Shown: positions 52,479 through 63,277 of the stretch, in pieces
Numbering within the stretch: the first letter of the stretch is position 1
Layout: each line of letters begins with the position of its first letter
DNA from: Rhodoglobus sp.
Lineage (GTDB): Bacteria; Actinomycetota; Actinomycetes; Actinomycetales; Microbacteriaceae
Length of the DNA: 64,000 nucleotides
Direction of reading: 5' to 3'
Assembly: GCA_025464445.1 (NCBI GenBank)
Contig: JAODLY010000021.1
Coordinates: 1-64,000, forward strand
The notes under the pieces: generated by a model
Databases searched by the model: none
The model's input: the letters and a program-made list of their open reading frames with translations, nothing else
Told to the model about the DNA's origin: nothing
Translations under genes and position numbers: made by a program

Positions 52479-53800
52479 GCGTGCTGGCCGGTTCTATCAA
52501 GATCGTGGGCGCGACCCTTCCGGATGGCACGACCACCGACCTGTTCGTCGATGGCGGGGTTTTCGCCGGTGAGGCCTCGACGGGCTCGACCACCACGATC
52601 GACGCTGCGGGGCTCATCGCGCTTCCCGGTCTCGTCGACTTGCACACCCACCTGCGCGAGCCCGGCTTCGAGCAGAGCGAGACCGTGCTGACTGGATCGC
52701 GAGCCGCGGCGATCGGCGGCTTCACCGCTGTCTTCGCGATGGCGAACACGTTGCCGGTGCAGGACACCGCCGGGGTCGTCGAGCAGGTGCAGTCGCTCGG
52801 GGAACTCCACGGCTACGTCACGGTGCGCCCGGTGGGCGCGGTGACGGCGGGGCTCGCGGGGGAGCGCCTCTCGGAGATCGGCGCGATGGCCCAATCCCGG
52901 GCGCAGGTGCGCGTCTTCTCCGACGACGGGCAATGCGTGAGCGACGCGCTGCTCATGCGCCGGGCGCTCGAATACGTGAAGACCTTCGGTGGCGTCGTCG
53001 CCCAGCACGCCCAGGATCCGCGCCTCACGATGGGTGCGCAGATGAACGAGGGCGCGCTGTCCGGCGAACTGGGTCTCGCCGGCTGGCCGGCGGTCGCCGA
53101 GGAGTCGATAATCGCCCGCGACGTGCTGCTCGCCCAGCACGTCGGCGCCCGCCTGCACGTCTGCCACGTCTCGACGGCGGGCAGCGTCGAGGTCATCCGC
53201 TGGGCGAAAGCCAGGGGAGTGGATGTCACGGCAGAAGTCACCCCGCACCATCTGCTGCTCACCGAGCAGCTCGCCGTCGGGTACGACTCCCGCTTCAAGG
53301 TCAACCCTCCTCTGCGCCGCGAGGAGGACGTGCTCGCCCTGAGGGCGGCCCTCGCGGACGGCACGATCGACATCGTGGCGACCGACCATGCGCCGCACCC
53401 GGTTGAGGCGAAGGACTGCGCCTGGGATGAGGCGGCCAACGGCATGGTGGGCCTCGAGTCGGCTCTCAGTGTCGTGCACGCCGCTGTCGTCGAATCGGGC
53501 CAGCTCGGCTGGGCGGACATCGCGCGGGTCTTCTCGTCGAAGCCGGCGCAGATCGGGCGCCTCGCCGGATACGACGCCCCGTTCTCGACCGGCTCCGCGG
53601 CCAACTTCACCCTCTACGACCCTTCGGCGACGAGGGTGTTCTCGACGGGTGACCTTCGCGGCAAGTCGCTCAACTCGCCATATCTCGGCCGCGAACTGCC
53701 CGGCCGGGTCATCGCCACGATCCACAACGGCTACCCCACAGTGCTCGACGGGGAACTCGTCGACGCCGAAACTGTGGCCAAGGAGGCATCCCATGGATAG
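52475..53800 (+). CDS. pyrC: Dihydroorotase
   Basis: Class I dihydroorotase of 441 residues. Metal ligands in [10 protein letters not shown]; later AQHAQDPR-type and [10 protein letters not shown], and the catalytic Asp in VATDHAPHP. The N-terminal beta domain carries EASTGSTTT, encoded by a segment that nearly matches the insert in thrS. Ends in an eight-base overlap with the membrane gene. Confidence 0.96.
   Translation: MSVLAGSIKIVGATLPDGTTTDLFVDGGVFAGEASTGSTTTIDAAGLIALPGLVDLHTHLREPGFEQSETVLTGSRAAAIGGFTAVFAMANTLPVQDTAGVVEQVQSLGELHGYVTVRPVGAVTAGLAGERLSEIGAMAQSRAQVRVFSDDGQCVSDALLMRRALEYVKTFGGVVAQHAQDPRLTMGAQMNEGALSGELGLAGWPAVAEESIIARDVLLAQHVGARLHVCHVSTAGSVEVIRWAKARGVDVTAEVTPHHLLLTEQLAVGYDSRFKVNPPLRREEDVLALRAALADGTIDIVATDHAPHPVEAKDCAWDEAANGMVGLESALSVVHAAVVESGQLGWADIARVFSSKPAQIGRLAGYDAPFSTGSAANFTLYDPSATRVFSTGDLRGKSLNSPYLGRELPGRVIATIHNGYPTVLDGELVDAETVAKEASHG
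52574..52592 (+). repeat. Repeat-like segment within pyrC
   Basis: GCCTCGACGGGCTCGACCA matches 16 of 19 bases of the thrS insert at 20492-20510 and, in frame, gives the same STGST. Confidence 0.4.
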
Positions 53801-54281
53801 GCCCGAACTGATGGCGATCGTGATCGCTTTTCTCCTGCTGCTGCTCGCGCTCATGGTCGTGGGCTGGCAGGCGCGCAAGCGTCGCCAGTCCGGGGTGGCG
53901 AAGCCGGCGGCGCCGCCGGAGGTGCGCGGCGCGGTGCTCGGGACGTTCGACGGCAAGTACGTGGCGACCACAGCGGCGGGCAACAGGCTCGATCGCATCG
54001 CCGTGCACGGTCTCGGATTCCGCGGATTCGCCGCAGTCGAGGTGACCGACAGCGGCGTGCTGGTGCAGATCGACGGTGTCGACGATTTCTGGATCCCCCG
54101 CGCCGACCTGCGTGCACACAGCAAGGCCACCTGGACCATAGACCGTGTCGTCGAGCAGGACGGCCTCGAGCTTCTGGAATGGTCGTTGGGGGACAGGCTC
54201 GTGGAGAGCTACTTCCGTTTCGACGACTGGCTGGACTTCGAGTTCGCCGTCGATTCGCTCATCGAGAAGACCGCCGCATGA
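53793..54281 (+). CDS. Rv1382-like membrane protein of the pyrimidine operon
   Basis: Protein of 162 residues with one N-terminal helix (6-25) and a soluble beta-rich domain from about 45 ([45 protein letters not shown]), resembling a PH-like fold. A gene of this kind lies between pyrC and carA across Actinobacteria (Rv1382 in M. tuberculosis). Function unknown. ATG 53793 overlaps pyrC by eight bases; ATGA overlap with carA. Confidence 0.85.
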   Translation: MDRPELMAIVIAFLLLLLALMVVGWQARKRRQSGVAKPAAPPEVRGAVLGTFDGKYVATTAAGNRLDRIAVHGLGFRGFAAVEVTDSGVLVQIDGVDDFWIPRADLRAHSKATWTIDRVVEQDGLELLEWSLGDRLVESYFRFDDWLDFEFAVDSLIEKTAA

Positions 54282-55489
54282 GCGTCGTCCCCGCAGTTCT
54301 CGTGCTCGAGGACGGCACGCGCTACACCGGCCGTGCCTATGGCGCGATCGGCCGCACGCTCGGCGAGGTGGTGTTCGCGACCGGCATGACGGGCTACCAG
54401 GAGACCCTTACCGACCCGAGTTACGCCGGCCAGATAGTCGTCATGACAGCCCCCCACATCGGCAACACGGGCGTCAACGACGAAGACCCTGAGTCCTCCC
54501 GCATCTGGGTGGCCGGATACGCGGTGCGCGATCCAAGCCGCATAGTCTCGAACTACCGGGCGACCGGTTCGCTCGACGACCAACTCGTGGCCGACGGCAT
54601 CGTCGGCATCAGCGGCATCGACACCCGTGCGGTCACCCGTCGGTTGCGCGATGCGGGGGCAATGCGCGGTGGAGTCTTCTCCGGGACGGATGCCGCACTC
54701 AGCCCCGAAGCCCAACTCGAGATCGTACGTAGCGGGGCAGGGATGGCGGGCCTGAACCTGTCAGCGGAGGTGTCGACGGTTGACGGCTATGTCGTCCCAG
54801 CAACCACCGAGAGCATCGGCCGCGTGGCAGTGCTCGACCTCGGGGTAAAGACCTCCACGCTCAACTACCTGGCCGCGCGTGGCTTCGACGTGCACGTGCT
54901 GCCCCAGTCCGCGTCCCTCGAGGGCGTGCTGGCGATCGAGCCGGTAGCGGCGTTCTTCTCGAACGGGCCCGGCGACCCCGCGGCATCCGACAGTCACGTC
55001 GAGTTGCTGCGGGGCATCCTGCGCGAGGGCCTGCCGTTCTTCGGCATCTGCTTCGGCAACCAGCTGCTCGGCCGGGCGCTCGGTTTCGGCACCTACAAGT
55101 TGCCGTTCGGCCACCGTGGCATCAACCAGCCGGTGGTGGATGTCGCGACCGGCCGCACCGAGATCACGAGCCACAACCACGGGTTCGCCGTGGACGCGCC
55201 CATCGGGGTCATCACGGAGTCACCGGCGGGCTTCGGCCGCGTCGAGGTGAGCCACGTCAACCTCAACGACAACGTCGTGGAGGGGCTCAACGCCCTCGAC
55301 ATCCCCGCGTTCTCTGTGCAGTACCACCCAGAGGCCGCCGCGGGCCCGCACGATGCCAACTACCTGTTCGACCGTTTTCGCGACCTCGTCGTTGGCCGGT
55401 CGAGTGGGCCGTCGACGGCCCTACGGGGGCCTGGCGGTTTCGATACGCCGCAGGCGGCTACTCAACCAGCGAAAGACTCGAATGCCTAA
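54278..55489 (+). CDS. carA: Carbamoyl phosphate synthase small subunit
   Basis: Glutaminase subunit of 403 residues. The nucleophilic Cys is in [29 protein letters not shown] and SNGPGDPAA are family blocks, with [13 protein letters not shown] for His/Glu. After the normal end ([10 protein letters not shown]) there is a tail of about 30 residues encoded by a palindromic repeat. ATG 54278 starts in the previous stop; carB overlaps by eight bases. Confidence 0.96.
   Translation: MSVVPAVLVLEDGTRYTGRAYGAIGRTLGEVVFATGMTGYQETLTDPSYAGQIVVMTAPHIGNTGVNDEDPESSRIWVAGYAVRDPSRIVSNYRATGSLDDQLVADGIVGISGIDTRAVTRRLRDAGAMRGGVFSGTDAALSPEAQLEIVRSGAGMAGLNLSAEVSTVDGYVVPATTESIGRVAVLDLGVKTSTLNYLAARGFDVHVLPQSASLEGVLAIEPVAAFFSNGPGDPAASDSHVELLRGILREGLPFFGICFGNQLLGRALGFGTYKLPFGHRGINQPVVDVATGRTEITSHNHGFAVDAPIGVITESPAGFGRVEVSHVNLNDNVVEGLNALDIPAFSVQYHPEAAAGPHDANYLFDRFRDLVVGRSSGPSTALRGPGGFDTPQAATQPAKDSNA
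55436..55472. repeat. Palindromic repeat inserted in the 3' end of carA
   Basis: GGTTTCGATACGCCGC-AG-GCGGC...AACC: GGTT/AACC and GCCGC/GCGGC arms are inverted. From memory, GGTTTCGATACGCC...CTACTCAACCAGCG is a dispersed intergenic repeat in Microbacteriaceae. Here it codes for part of the CarA tail. Confidence 0.65.
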
Positions 55490-58400
55490 GCGCGAAGACA
55501 TCAACTCGGTCCTGGTTATCGGATCCGGTCCCATAGTCATCGGCCAAGCGGCCGAGTTCGACTACTCGGGCACGCAGGCCTGCCGTGTGCTGCGCGAGGA
55601 GGGGGTGCGCGTCATCCTCGTCAACTCCAACCCGGCGACGATCATGACGGATCCCGACTTCGCGGACGCGACCTACATCGAGCCGATCACCTGGCAGGTC
55701 ATCGAGACGATCATCGCCAAGGAGAAGCCCGACGCGATACTGCCCACCCTCGGCGGCCAGACAGCGCTCAATGCGGCGATCGACCTGCACAAGCACGGCA
55801 TCCTCGAGAAATACGGCGTCGAGTTGATCGGCGCGAACTTCGAGGCGATAAACAAGGGCGAGGATCGCCAGATCTTCAAACAGCTCGTGCTCGATGCCGG
55901 CGCGGATGTCGCGCGCTCGCACATCGCGCATTCGGTCGACGAGGCCGTGCTGTTCGCCGAGGATCTCGGGTATCCGCTCGTCATCCGCCCCAGTTTCACG
56001 ATGGGCGGCCTGGGATCGGGCTTCGCCTACAACCCCGGGGAACTCATCCGGATGGTCACCGATGGCCTGCACCAGAGCCCCACGACTGAGGTGCTGCTCG
56101 AGGAGTCGATCCTCGGGTGGAAGGAGTATGAGCTCGAGCTCATGCGCGACACCGCCGACAACACCGTCGTCGTCTGCTCGATCGAGAACGTCGATCCGGT
56201 CGGCGTGCACACCGGCGACTCGATAACCGTGGCGCCCGCGCTGACCCTGACCGACCGCGAGTACCAGAACCTGCGCGACATCGGCATCGACATCATCCGC
56301 GCGGTCGGCGTCGACACCGGCGGCTGCAACATCCAGTTCGCTGTCGAGCCGTCGACAGGCCGGGTCATCGTCATCGAGATGAACCCGCGCGTGTCGCGTT
56401 CGAGCGCGCTGGCGTCGAAGGCGACGGGGTTCCCGATAGCCAAGATCGCGGCGAAGCTCGCCATCGGCTACCGCCTCGACGAGATCCCTAACGACATCAC
56501 CAAGGTCACCCCGGCGAGCTTCGAGCCGACACTCGACTACGTCGTCGTGAAGGTGCCGCGTTTCGCGTTCGAGAAGTTCCCGGCAGCAGACACCCGGCTG
56601 ACCACGACGATGAAATCGGTCGGGGAGGCGATGGCCATCGGCCGCAACTACTCGACGGCCCTGCAGAAGGCGCTGCGCTCGCTCGAGAAGCGGGGAAGCA
56701 GCTTCCACTGGGTCGGCGAACCCGGGGACAAGGCGGAGCTACTCGCCCTCGCGAGCATCCCGACCGACGGTCGGATCGTGACCGTGCAGCAGGCTATGCG
56801 CGCCGGGGCGACAATCGCCGAGGTCTTCGAGGCGACGGGTATCGACCCGTGGTTCGTGGACCAGATAGCGCTCATCAACGAGGTCGCGATGGAGCTGGCT
56901 TCGTTCCGCCAGCTCGACGCCGACCTGCTGCGGCTGGGCAAGGACCACGGGTTCAGCGACATTCAGATCGCCCAGCTGCGCGGTGTCGCGGAGTCGGAGG
57001 TGCGTGCCCTGCGCTGGCAGCTCGGCGTGCGTCCGGTCTACAAGACTGTCGACACCTGCGCCGGCGAGTTTCCCGCGCTCACCCCGTACCACTACTCGAG
57101 TTACGACTCCGAGACCGAGGTGCTGCCATCCGACCGCCGGAAGGTGGTGATCCTGGGGTCTGGGCCGAACCGCATCGGGCAGGGCATCGAGTTCGACTAC
57201 TCCTGCGTGCACGCATCCTTCGCCCTGGCCGACGCCGGCTACGAGACGATAATGATCAACTGCAACCCCGAAACGGTGTCGACCGACTACGACACGAGCG
57301 ACAGGCTCTACTTCGAGCCGCTCACCCTCGAAGACGTGCTCGAGATCATCCACGCGGAGTCGCAGTCCGGCGAGCTCGTCGGTGTGATCGTGCAGCTCGG
57401 CGGGCAGACGGCTCTCGGGCTCGCCCAGGGGCTGAAGGATGCCGGGGTCCCGATCCTGGGGACGACCCCAGAGGCCATCGACCTTGCCGAGGAGCGCGGG
57501 CTGTTCTCGAAGATCCTCGACGACGCTCGCCTGTTGGCGCCGAAGAACGGCACCGCAACGAACATGACCGAAGCCGTGGTGATCGCGGAGGACATCGGCT
57601 ACCCGGTATTGGTTCGCCCGAGCCACGTGCTCGGCGGGCGCGGCATGGAGATCGTCTACGACACCGAGTCGATGACCGACTACTTCGACCGGGTGAAGGA
57701 CCAGGCCATCATCGCACCGGGTTCGCCCCTGTTGGTGGACCGCTTCCTCGACGACGCGATCGAGATCGACGTCGACGCGCTCTACGACGGCATCGACCTC
57801 TACATCGGCGGCATCATGGAGCACATCGAGGAGGCTGGCATCCACTCCGGCGACTCGTCATGCACCCTCCCGCCGGTCACCCTCGGACGAGACGTGATCA
57901 ACCGCGTGCGGGAGGCGACACTCGCCATCGCGGCGGGGGTCGGCGTGCGCGGCCTGCTGAACGTGCAGTTCGCTATCGGCCAGGGCATCCTCTACGTGCT
58001 CGAGGCGAACCCCCGGGCATCCAGAACAGTTCCGTTCGTGTCGAAAGCCCTCGGCATCCCGCTCGCCAAAGCGGCGGCGCTCATCATGGTCGGCGGCACG
58101 GTGCGCGAACTGGTGGATGCGGGGCTGCTGCCCGTGCAGGACGGTTCCGTCGTGCCGATGGACGCCCCCGTCGCCGTGAAGGAGGCTGTGCTGCCGTTCA
58201 AGCGCTTCCGCACGGTGGAAGGCCACGTCGTCGACTCCGTGCTCGGCCCGGAGATGCGCTCGACGGGTGAGGTCATGGGCATCGACTCGAACTTCCCGAA
58301 AGCGTTCGCGAAGAGCCAGGAGGCCGCCTACGGCGGGCTGCCGTCGAGTGGGTCGGTATTCGTGTCCGTCGCCGACCGCGACAAGCGCGCGATAGTGCTG

Positions 58401-58817
58401 CCGGTGCTGCGGCTCAGCCAGCTCGGTTTCACGATCCTCGCGACCGAGGGCACGGCGGAGGTGCTCGCACGCAATGGCATCGAGGCCAGGGTTGTGCGCA
58501 AATACTTCATGGGCCAGGAGGTCGTCGAGGGCGAGCCATCGATAGTCGAGCTCATCAACACCGGCCAGGTGGATGTCGTGATCAACACTCCGAGCGGGCG
58601 CAGTGCGCGGGCGGACGGTTACGAGATCCGCACGGCGACGGTGGCGGCGGACAAGCCGCTGTTCACGACGATCGCGCAATTGGGTGCCGCCGTGGCATCC
58701 TTCGAGGCGATCCGCGAGGGCTTCGACGTGAAGTCGCTGCAGGACTACGCGATCGACCGCGCCGAGCGGCTCGCCATCGCGCAGGGCAAGGCGGCGCAGG
58801 AGCTCGCCCGTGCCTGA
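55482..58817 (+). CDS. carB: Carbamoyl phosphate synthase large subunit
   Basis: Protein of 1111 residues with two ATP-grasp halves. First half: [21 protein letters not shown] and [17 protein letters not shown]; second half: [21 protein letters not shown] and [18 protein letters not shown]-terminal MGS-like allosteric domain with TINTP-type NTPSGR. ATG 55482 overlaps carA by eight bases. Supplies carbamoyl phosphate for pyrimidines and arginine. Confidence 0.98.
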   Translation: MPKREDINSVLVIGSGPIVIGQAAEFDYSGTQACRVLREEGVRVILVNSNPATIMTDPDFADATYIEPITWQVIETIIAKEKPDAILPTLGGQTALNAAIDLHKHGILEKYGVELIGANFEAINKGEDRQIFKQLVLDAGADVARSHIAHSVDEAVLFAEDLGYPLVIRPSFTMGGLGSGFAYNPGELIRMVTDGLHQSPTTEVLLEESILGWKEYELELMRDTADNTVVVCSIENVDPVGVHTGDSITVAPALTLTDREYQNLRDIGIDIIRAVGVDTGGCNIQFAVEPSTGRVIVIEMNPRVSRSSALASKATGFPIAKIAAKLAIGYRLDEIPNDITKVTPASFEPTLDYVVVKVPRFAFEKFPAADTRLTTTMKSVGEAMAIGRNYSTALQKALRSLEKRGSSFHWVGEPGDKAELLALASIPTDGRIVTVQQAMRAGATIAEVFEATGIDPWFVDQIALINEVAMELASFRQLDADLLRLGKDHGFSDIQIAQLRGVAESEVRALRWQLGVRPVYKTVDTCAGEFPALTPYHYSSYDSETEVLPSDRRKVVILGSGPNRIGQGIEFDYSCVHASFALADAGYETIMINCNPETVSTDYDTSDRLYFEPLTLEDVLEIIHAESQSGELVGVIVQLGGQTALGLAQGLKDAGVPILGTTPEAIDLAEERGLFSKILDDARLLAPKNGTATNMTEAVVIAEDIGYPVLVRPSHVLGGRGMEIVYDTESMTDYFDRVKDQAIIAPGSPLLVDRFLDDAIEIDVDALYDGIDLYIGGIMEHIEEAGIHSGDSSCTLPPVTLGRDVINRVREATLAIAAGVGVRGLLNVQFAIGQGILYVLEANPRASRTVPFVSKALGIPLAKAAALIMVGGTVRELVDAGLLPVQDGSVVPMDAPVAVKEAVLPFKRFRTVEGHVVDSVLGPEMRSTGEVMGIDSNFPKAFAKSQEAAYGGLPSSGSVFVSVADRDKRAIVLPVLRLSQLGFTILATEGTAEVLARNGIEARVVRKYFMGQEVVEGEPSIVELINTGQVDVVINTPSGRSARADGYEIRTATVAADKPLFTTIAQLGAAVASFEAIREGFDVKSLQDYAIDRAERLAIAQGKAAQELARA

Positions 58818-59658
58818 GCCCGTGCCGTTCGGCGAACGCCTGGCGGCGGTTTTCGAGTCGCGCGGGCACCTCTGCGTCGGCATCGACCCGCACGCGTTCC
58901 TGCTCGAGCAGTGGGGACTTCCGGATAGCGCGGAGGGCGCCCGCGAGTTCGGGCTGCGGGTCGTGGATGCCGCGGCTGGCGTGATCGGCATCCTCAAGCC
59001 CCAGGTCGCATTCTTCGAGCGCCACGGGTCGCTCGGCTACGCCGCCCTCGAGACCGTGCTCGTCGCAGCCCGCGGGGCCGGACTGCTCATCATCGCCGAC
59101 GCCAAGCGCGGGGACATCGGCTCGACCATCGACGCCTACGGCGAGGCATGGCTCCGCCCTGGATCTCCGCTCGAGGCGGACGCCATGACGGCCGTCGCCT
59201 ACCAGGGTGTTGGGTCGCTCGCCGGACCGATCGAACTCGCGCGGGCTGCAGGCAAAGGCATCTTCGTGCTCGCGGCGACATCGAACCCCGAAGCCGTTTC
59301 GACCCAGACGGCTGTGAGCATCGGCTCCGCGCAGACTGTCGCCGCCGGTATCGTCGGAGGGGTGGATGAGCTCAACGCGACGGCGGCTACCCTCGGGCCG
59401 ATCGGGGTCGTGCTCGGCGCGACAGTGGACCTCGCCGACTACGGCATCGAGACCGGGCGGCTGGCGAAAACTCCGATCCTCGCCCCGGGCTTCGGCGAGC
59501 AGGGGGCGTTGTTCGACGACATTCCGCGGCTTTACGGCGCGGCATCCGCAAATCTCGTCGTGACGGTCTCGCGCAGCGTGCTTCGTGCGGGACCAGACGG
59601 TGTCGACACGGCAATCGCACGCACGGCGGCCGAACTCGCGGAAGCGACAGCGGTGTGA
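58810..59658 (+). CDS. pyrF: Orotidine 5'-phosphate decarboxylase (type 2)
   Basis: Protein of 282 residues making UMP, of the longer type 2 family found in Actinobacteria. Active site in [27 protein letters not shown] at the N-terminus and APGFGEQGA near the phosphate site. GTG start overlapping carB by eight bases; GTGA overlap to the next gene. Confidence 0.95.
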   Translation: MPEPVPFGERLAAVFESRGHLCVGIDPHAFLLEQWGLPDSAEGAREFGLRVVDAAAGVIGILKPQVAFFERHGSLGYAALETVLVAARGAGLLIIADAKRGDIGSTIDAYGEAWLRPGSPLEADAMTAVAYQGVGSLAGPIELARAAGKGIFVLAATSNPEAVSTQTAVSIGSAQTVAAGIVGGVDELNATAATLGPIGVVLGATVDLADYGIETGRLAKTPILAPGFGEQGALFDDIPRLYGAASANLVVTVSRSVLRAGPDGVDTAIARTAAELAEATAV

Positions 59659-60563
59659 GCCCGCGCCCGGCGCCGCCAGATGTCGACCGTGCGGCCGCAG
59701 CGAGGGCCGCAATCGCCGCCCGACGCGCTCGCGCTGCGATCAAACACGACATCGCCACGCGCACCCGCACGGCGCTGGACGCCGCGCAGCGCGGCTGGGA
59801 CGCCCCCGACAGCGCCGAGGCCGGCCTGCGAGTCACGGAGCTGCTCTCGAGCGTGCCGACTCTCGGCCCCACCCGCACGGCGAAGGTCATGACCAAACTC
59901 GGGATCTCTGACAAGAAGCGAGTCGGCGGCCTGGGCGTGCGGCAGCGGCATAAGCTTGCCGACTTCCTCATCGCGCGGCAGGGTCGCGAACCCAGCAAGC
60001 TCGTGGTGCTCGCCGGCCCGACGGCAGTCGGAAAGGGATCGGTGTCCGCGCACATCCGCGAGCACCACCCCGAGGTGCAGCTGAGCGTGTCCGCGACGAC
60101 CCGCAAACCCAGGCCCGGCGAAATCGATGGCGTGCACTACTACTTCGTCAGCGACGCAGAGTTCGACCGCATGATCGAGGACGGGGAGCTGCTCGAGTGG
60201 GCGGTCGTGCACAACTCGTACCGCTACGGCACCCCGCGCCCGCCGATCGACGAAGCTCTCGCCGCGGGAAAACGGGTGCTCCTGGAGATCGACCTGCAGG
60301 GCGCGCGGTCGGTTCGGCGCGTCATGCCTGAGGCCCGGCTGATCTTCCTGCTGCCGCCGAGCTGGGAAGAACTCGTCAGGCGACTTACCGGGCGGGGCAC
60401 GGAAAACGTCGAGGAGCAGCAGCGCCGACTGGCCACCGCGAGGACGGAGCTGGCGGCCCAGGACGAGTTCGACGCAAAGGTCGTCAACCGCGAAGTCGGG
60501 CAAGCCGCCGCCGAGGTCGTAGAATTGATGGATGCGCCTATCGGCGCGCCCACTTCTCGTTAA
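59655..60563 (+). CDS. gmk: Fusion of integration host factor mIHF and guanylate kinase
   Basis: One frame of 302 residues. Residues 1-108 match mycobacterial integration host factor: an alanine/arginine-rich helix ([20 protein letters not shown]) followed by the H2TH DNA-binding region [32 protein letters not shown]. From 115 it is guanylate kinase: P-loop GPTAVGKGS (121-129), [21 protein letters not shown] and LLEIDLQGA. In most Actinobacteria these are two adjacent genes. GTG start with GTGA overlap to pyrF. It would phosphorylate GMP while being attached to a nucleoid protein. Confidence 0.9.
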   Translation: MSPRPAPPDVDRAAAARAAIAARRARAAIKHDIATRTRTALDAAQRGWDAPDSAEAGLRVTELLSSVPTLGPTRTAKVMTKLGISDKKRVGGLGVRQRHKLADFLIARQGREPSKLVVLAGPTAVGKGSVSAHIREHHPEVQLSVSATTRKPRPGEIDGVHYYFVSDAEFDRMIEDGELLEWAVVHNSYRYGTPRPPIDEALAAGKRVLLEIDLQGARSVRRVMPEARLIFLLPPSWEELVRRLTGRGTENVEEQQRRLATARTELAAQDEFDAKVVNREVGQAAAEVVELMDAPIGAPTSR

Positions 60564-60581
60564 GCATTTAGGAGCACAGCC

Positions 60582-60842
60582 ATGGTTGACAAGCACTCAG
60601 GAATCATCGATCCGCCCATCGACGAGTTGCTCTCGAAGGTGGATTCGAAGTACCAGCTGGTCATCTTCGCGTCGAAGCGCGCGCGCCAGATCAACGACTA
60701 CTACGCCGACCTGCACGAAGGCAGCCTGTTCGACAACGTCGGGCCGCTCGTCGACTCGACTATCGACGACAAGCCGCTCTCGGTTGCCCTGCACGAGATC
60801 AACGAAGACAAGCTCGAGCTCAAACGCCTGAGTGAAGAATAA
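60582..60842 (+). CDS. rpoZ: RNA polymerase omega subunit
   Basis: Omega of 86 residues, assisting beta' folding and assembly. Core [27 protein letters not shown] is the family signature; [22 protein letters not shown] follows. TAGGAG precedes the ATG. Follows gmk by 18 bases. Confidence 0.94.
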   Translation: MVDKHSGIIDPPIDELLSKVDSKYQLVIFASKRARQINDYYADLHEGSLFDNVGPLVDSTIDDKPLSVALHEINEDKLELKRLSEE

Positions 60843-60869
60843 GCGGCGCGAAGAGTAAGTCCCCTCCCC

Positions 60870-62066
60870 ATGGCACGACTGAACGTGGTCGTCGGGATCA
60901 CCGGCGGCATCGCGGCGTACAAGGCGGTGTCCGTCGTCCGCGCGCTCGTACTCGCCGGTCATGACGTGCACGTCGTTGCCACCGAGAATGCATTGCGCTT
61001 CGTCGGGCGCCCCACCCTCGAAGCGATAAGCCGCAACCCTGTCCACTCCGAGCTCTACGAGGGTGTCGCGGAGGTACGCCATGTCGCCATCGGGCAGGCA
61101 GCCGACCTCATCGTGGTCGCCCCGGCGACGGCGAACACTATCGCCAAGCTCGCGACGGGCATGGCGGATGACCTGCTCGGCAACAGCATCCTCGCCAGCA
61201 CCGCACCCCTCGTCGTAGCCCCGGCGATGCACACCGAGATGTGGCAGAACCCGGCGACTGTCGCGAACATCGCCACCCTGCGTGCGCGCGGCGTGACAGT
61301 AGTGGGGCCCGCGGTCGGGCAGCTCACCGGCAAGGATTCCGGCCCCGGCCGCATGTCGGAGCCGGACGACATCGTTGCGGCGGCACTCGCCGTCGTTGGC
61401 CCGCGCGACCTCGAGGGCAGGCGCATCCTCGTTACGGCCGGCGGCACCCGCGAGCCGCTCGACCCCGTTCGGTTCATCGGCAACCGGTCGAGCGGACGGC
61501 AAGGCATAGCGATCGCCTTGGCGGCGGCCGAGCGCGGGGCCGTTGTCACGCTCATCGCAGCGAACCTCGAGGTCGATGCCCCGGCATCGATTTCCGTGCA
61601 GCGGGTCGGCTCGACACTCGAGCTCGCGGATGCTGTCGCTGCCGCCGCACCCGACGCGGACGTGGTGATCATGGCCGCAGCCGTGGCCGACTATCGGCCT
61701 GAAACCGTTGCGCAGTCAAAGATCAAGAAAGAAACCCAGGGCGACTCGCTCGACCTGCATCTCGTGAAGAATCCCGACATCCTGCGCGGGCTGGCAGACA
61801 CCCGTGCCCCCGGGCAGGTGATCATCGGCTTCGCCGCAGAGACCGAGCAGAATGACGCGAAGCTGCTCGAACTCGGCCGCGCGAAGGTCGCCCGCAAGGG
61901 AGCCGACTACCTCGTCGTCAACAGGGTGGGCTGGACCGAGGGGTTCGCCACAGAGCGAAACACCGTTCTAATGCTCAGCCGGGCGGGAGATATAGTTGCG
62001 GAGGCCGCCGGAACCAAGCAGTCGGTGGCGGACTCGATACTCGATCTTTTGTCCAACCCCGCGTGA
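60870..62066 (+). CDS. coaBC: Bifunctional phosphopantothenoylcysteine decarboxylase/synthase
   Basis: Protein of 398 residues for two steps of CoA synthesis. The N-terminal flavin domain CoaC has VVGITGGIAAYKAVSVVR and APAMHTEMW; the C-terminal CoaB domain has ILVTAGGTREPLDPVRFIGNRSSG and VIMAAAVADYRP. Follows rpoZ by 27 bases. Confidence 0.96.
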   Translation: MARLNVVVGITGGIAAYKAVSVVRALVLAGHDVHVVATENALRFVGRPTLEAISRNPVHSELYEGVAEVRHVAIGQAADLIVVAPATANTIAKLATGMADDLLGNSILASTAPLVVAPAMHTEMWQNPATVANIATLRARGVTVVGPAVGQLTGKDSGPGRMSEPDDIVAAALAVVGPRDLEGRRILVTAGGTREPLDPVRFIGNRSSGRQGIAIALAAAERGAVVTLIAANLEVDAPASISVQRVGSTLELADAVAAAAPDADVVIMAAAVADYRPETVAQSKIKKETQGDSLDLHLVKNPDILRGLADTRAPGQVIIGFAAETEQNDAKLLELGRAKVARKGADYLVVNRVGWTEGFATERNTVLMLSRAGDIVAEAAGTKQSVADSILDLLSNPA

Positions 62067-62081
62067 AAATCTGGAGACTGA

Positions 62082-63275
62082 ATGACCAACCTGCGCCTCT
62101 TCACCTCCGAGTCCGTGACCGAGGGTCACCCGGACAAGATCTGTGATCAGGTCAGCGACAGCATCCTCGACGCGCTCCTGGAGGTCGATCCCCAGGCCAG
62201 GGTCGCCGTGGAGACCCTCGTTACGACGGGTCTCGTGCACGTCGCGGGCGAGGTCACGACGTCCGGCTATGTTGACATCCCTTCGATCGTGCGCAAGCGG
62301 ATCTCCGAAATCGGGTACAACTCCTCAGATGTCTGGTTCGACGGGCGCTCCTGCGGCGTTTCCGTCTCGATCGGCGCGCAGTCGCCGGACATCGCCCAGG
62401 GTGTCGACAGCGCGATCGAGACCCGCGAGGGCACGAGCAGCGACGCGTACGACAAGCAGGGCGCGGGTGACCAGGGCCTGATGTTCGGCTATGCGACGAC
62501 AGAGACCCCAGAGCTCATGCCGCTGCCGATCTGGCTGGCGCACCGCATGGCCGAGCGCCTCGCCGAGGTCCGTAAGACCGGGGTCGTCGACTACCTGCGC
62601 CCCGACGGCAAGACCCAGGTCACTATCGGCTACGAGGGTGCGATACCCCGCACCGTTGACACGGTCGTCGTCTCATCACAGCACTCGCCCAACGTCGCCA
62701 CCGAAGACCTCCGCCGCGAGCTTGAGGAGATCGTGATCCGCCCCGTGCTCGAGCGGGTCGACCTCGCCTCGAAAGACGCCACGATCCTCATCAACCCGAC
62801 GGGCCGTTTCGAGATCGGTGGCCCACAGGGCGATGCCGGCCTCACGGGGCGCAAGATCATCGTCGACACCTACGGCGGCGCTTCCCGTCACGGTGGTGGC
62901 GCGTTCAGCGGCAAGGATCCGTCGAAGGTCGACCGCTCCGCGGCCTACGCCATGCGCTGGGTGGCCAAGAACGCTGTCGCTGCAGGCTTCGCCGACCGCC
63001 TCGAGGTCCAGGTCGCCTACGCCATCGGAAAGGCATCGCCGGTCGGGCTCTACGTGGAGACGTTCGGCACGGCTCAGGTGCCGGAGGAGACGATCATCGC
63101 CGCGATCCGCGAGGTGTTCGATCTGCGCCCCGGAGCGATCATCCACGATCTCGATTTGCTGCGGCCCATCTACGCGCAGACCGCCACCTACGGGCATTTC
63201 GGCCGCGAACTGCCGGACTTCACCTGGGAGCGCACCGATCGCGTGGGGGACCTGCGCAGCGCAGCCAAGCTGTAG
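62082..63275 (+). CDS. metK: S-adenosylmethionine synthase
   Basis: Protein of 397 residues making SAM from methionine and ATP. Signatures: [26 protein letters not shown] and [19 protein letters not shown]. Short 15-base gap to coaBC with GGAGA before the ATG; no SAM riboswitch present. Confidence 0.98.
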   Translation: MTNLRLFTSESVTEGHPDKICDQVSDSILDALLEVDPQARVAVETLVTTGLVHVAGEVTTSGYVDIPSIVRKRISEIGYNSSDVWFDGRSCGVSVSIGAQSPDIAQGVDSAIETREGTSSDAYDKQGAGDQGLMFGYATTETPELMPLPIWLAHRMAERLAEVRKTGVVDYLRPDGKTQVTIGYEGAIPRTVDTVVVSSQHSPNVATEDLRRELEEIVIRPVLERVDLASKDATILINPTGRFEIGGPQGDAGLTGRKIIVDTYGGASRHGGGAFSGKDPSKVDRSAAYAMRWVAKNAVAAGFADRLEVQVAYAIGKASPVGLYVETFGTAQVPEETIIAAIREVFDLRPGAIIHDLDLLRPIYAQTATYGHFGRELPDFTWERTDRVGDLRSAAKL

Positions 63276-63277
63276 CG

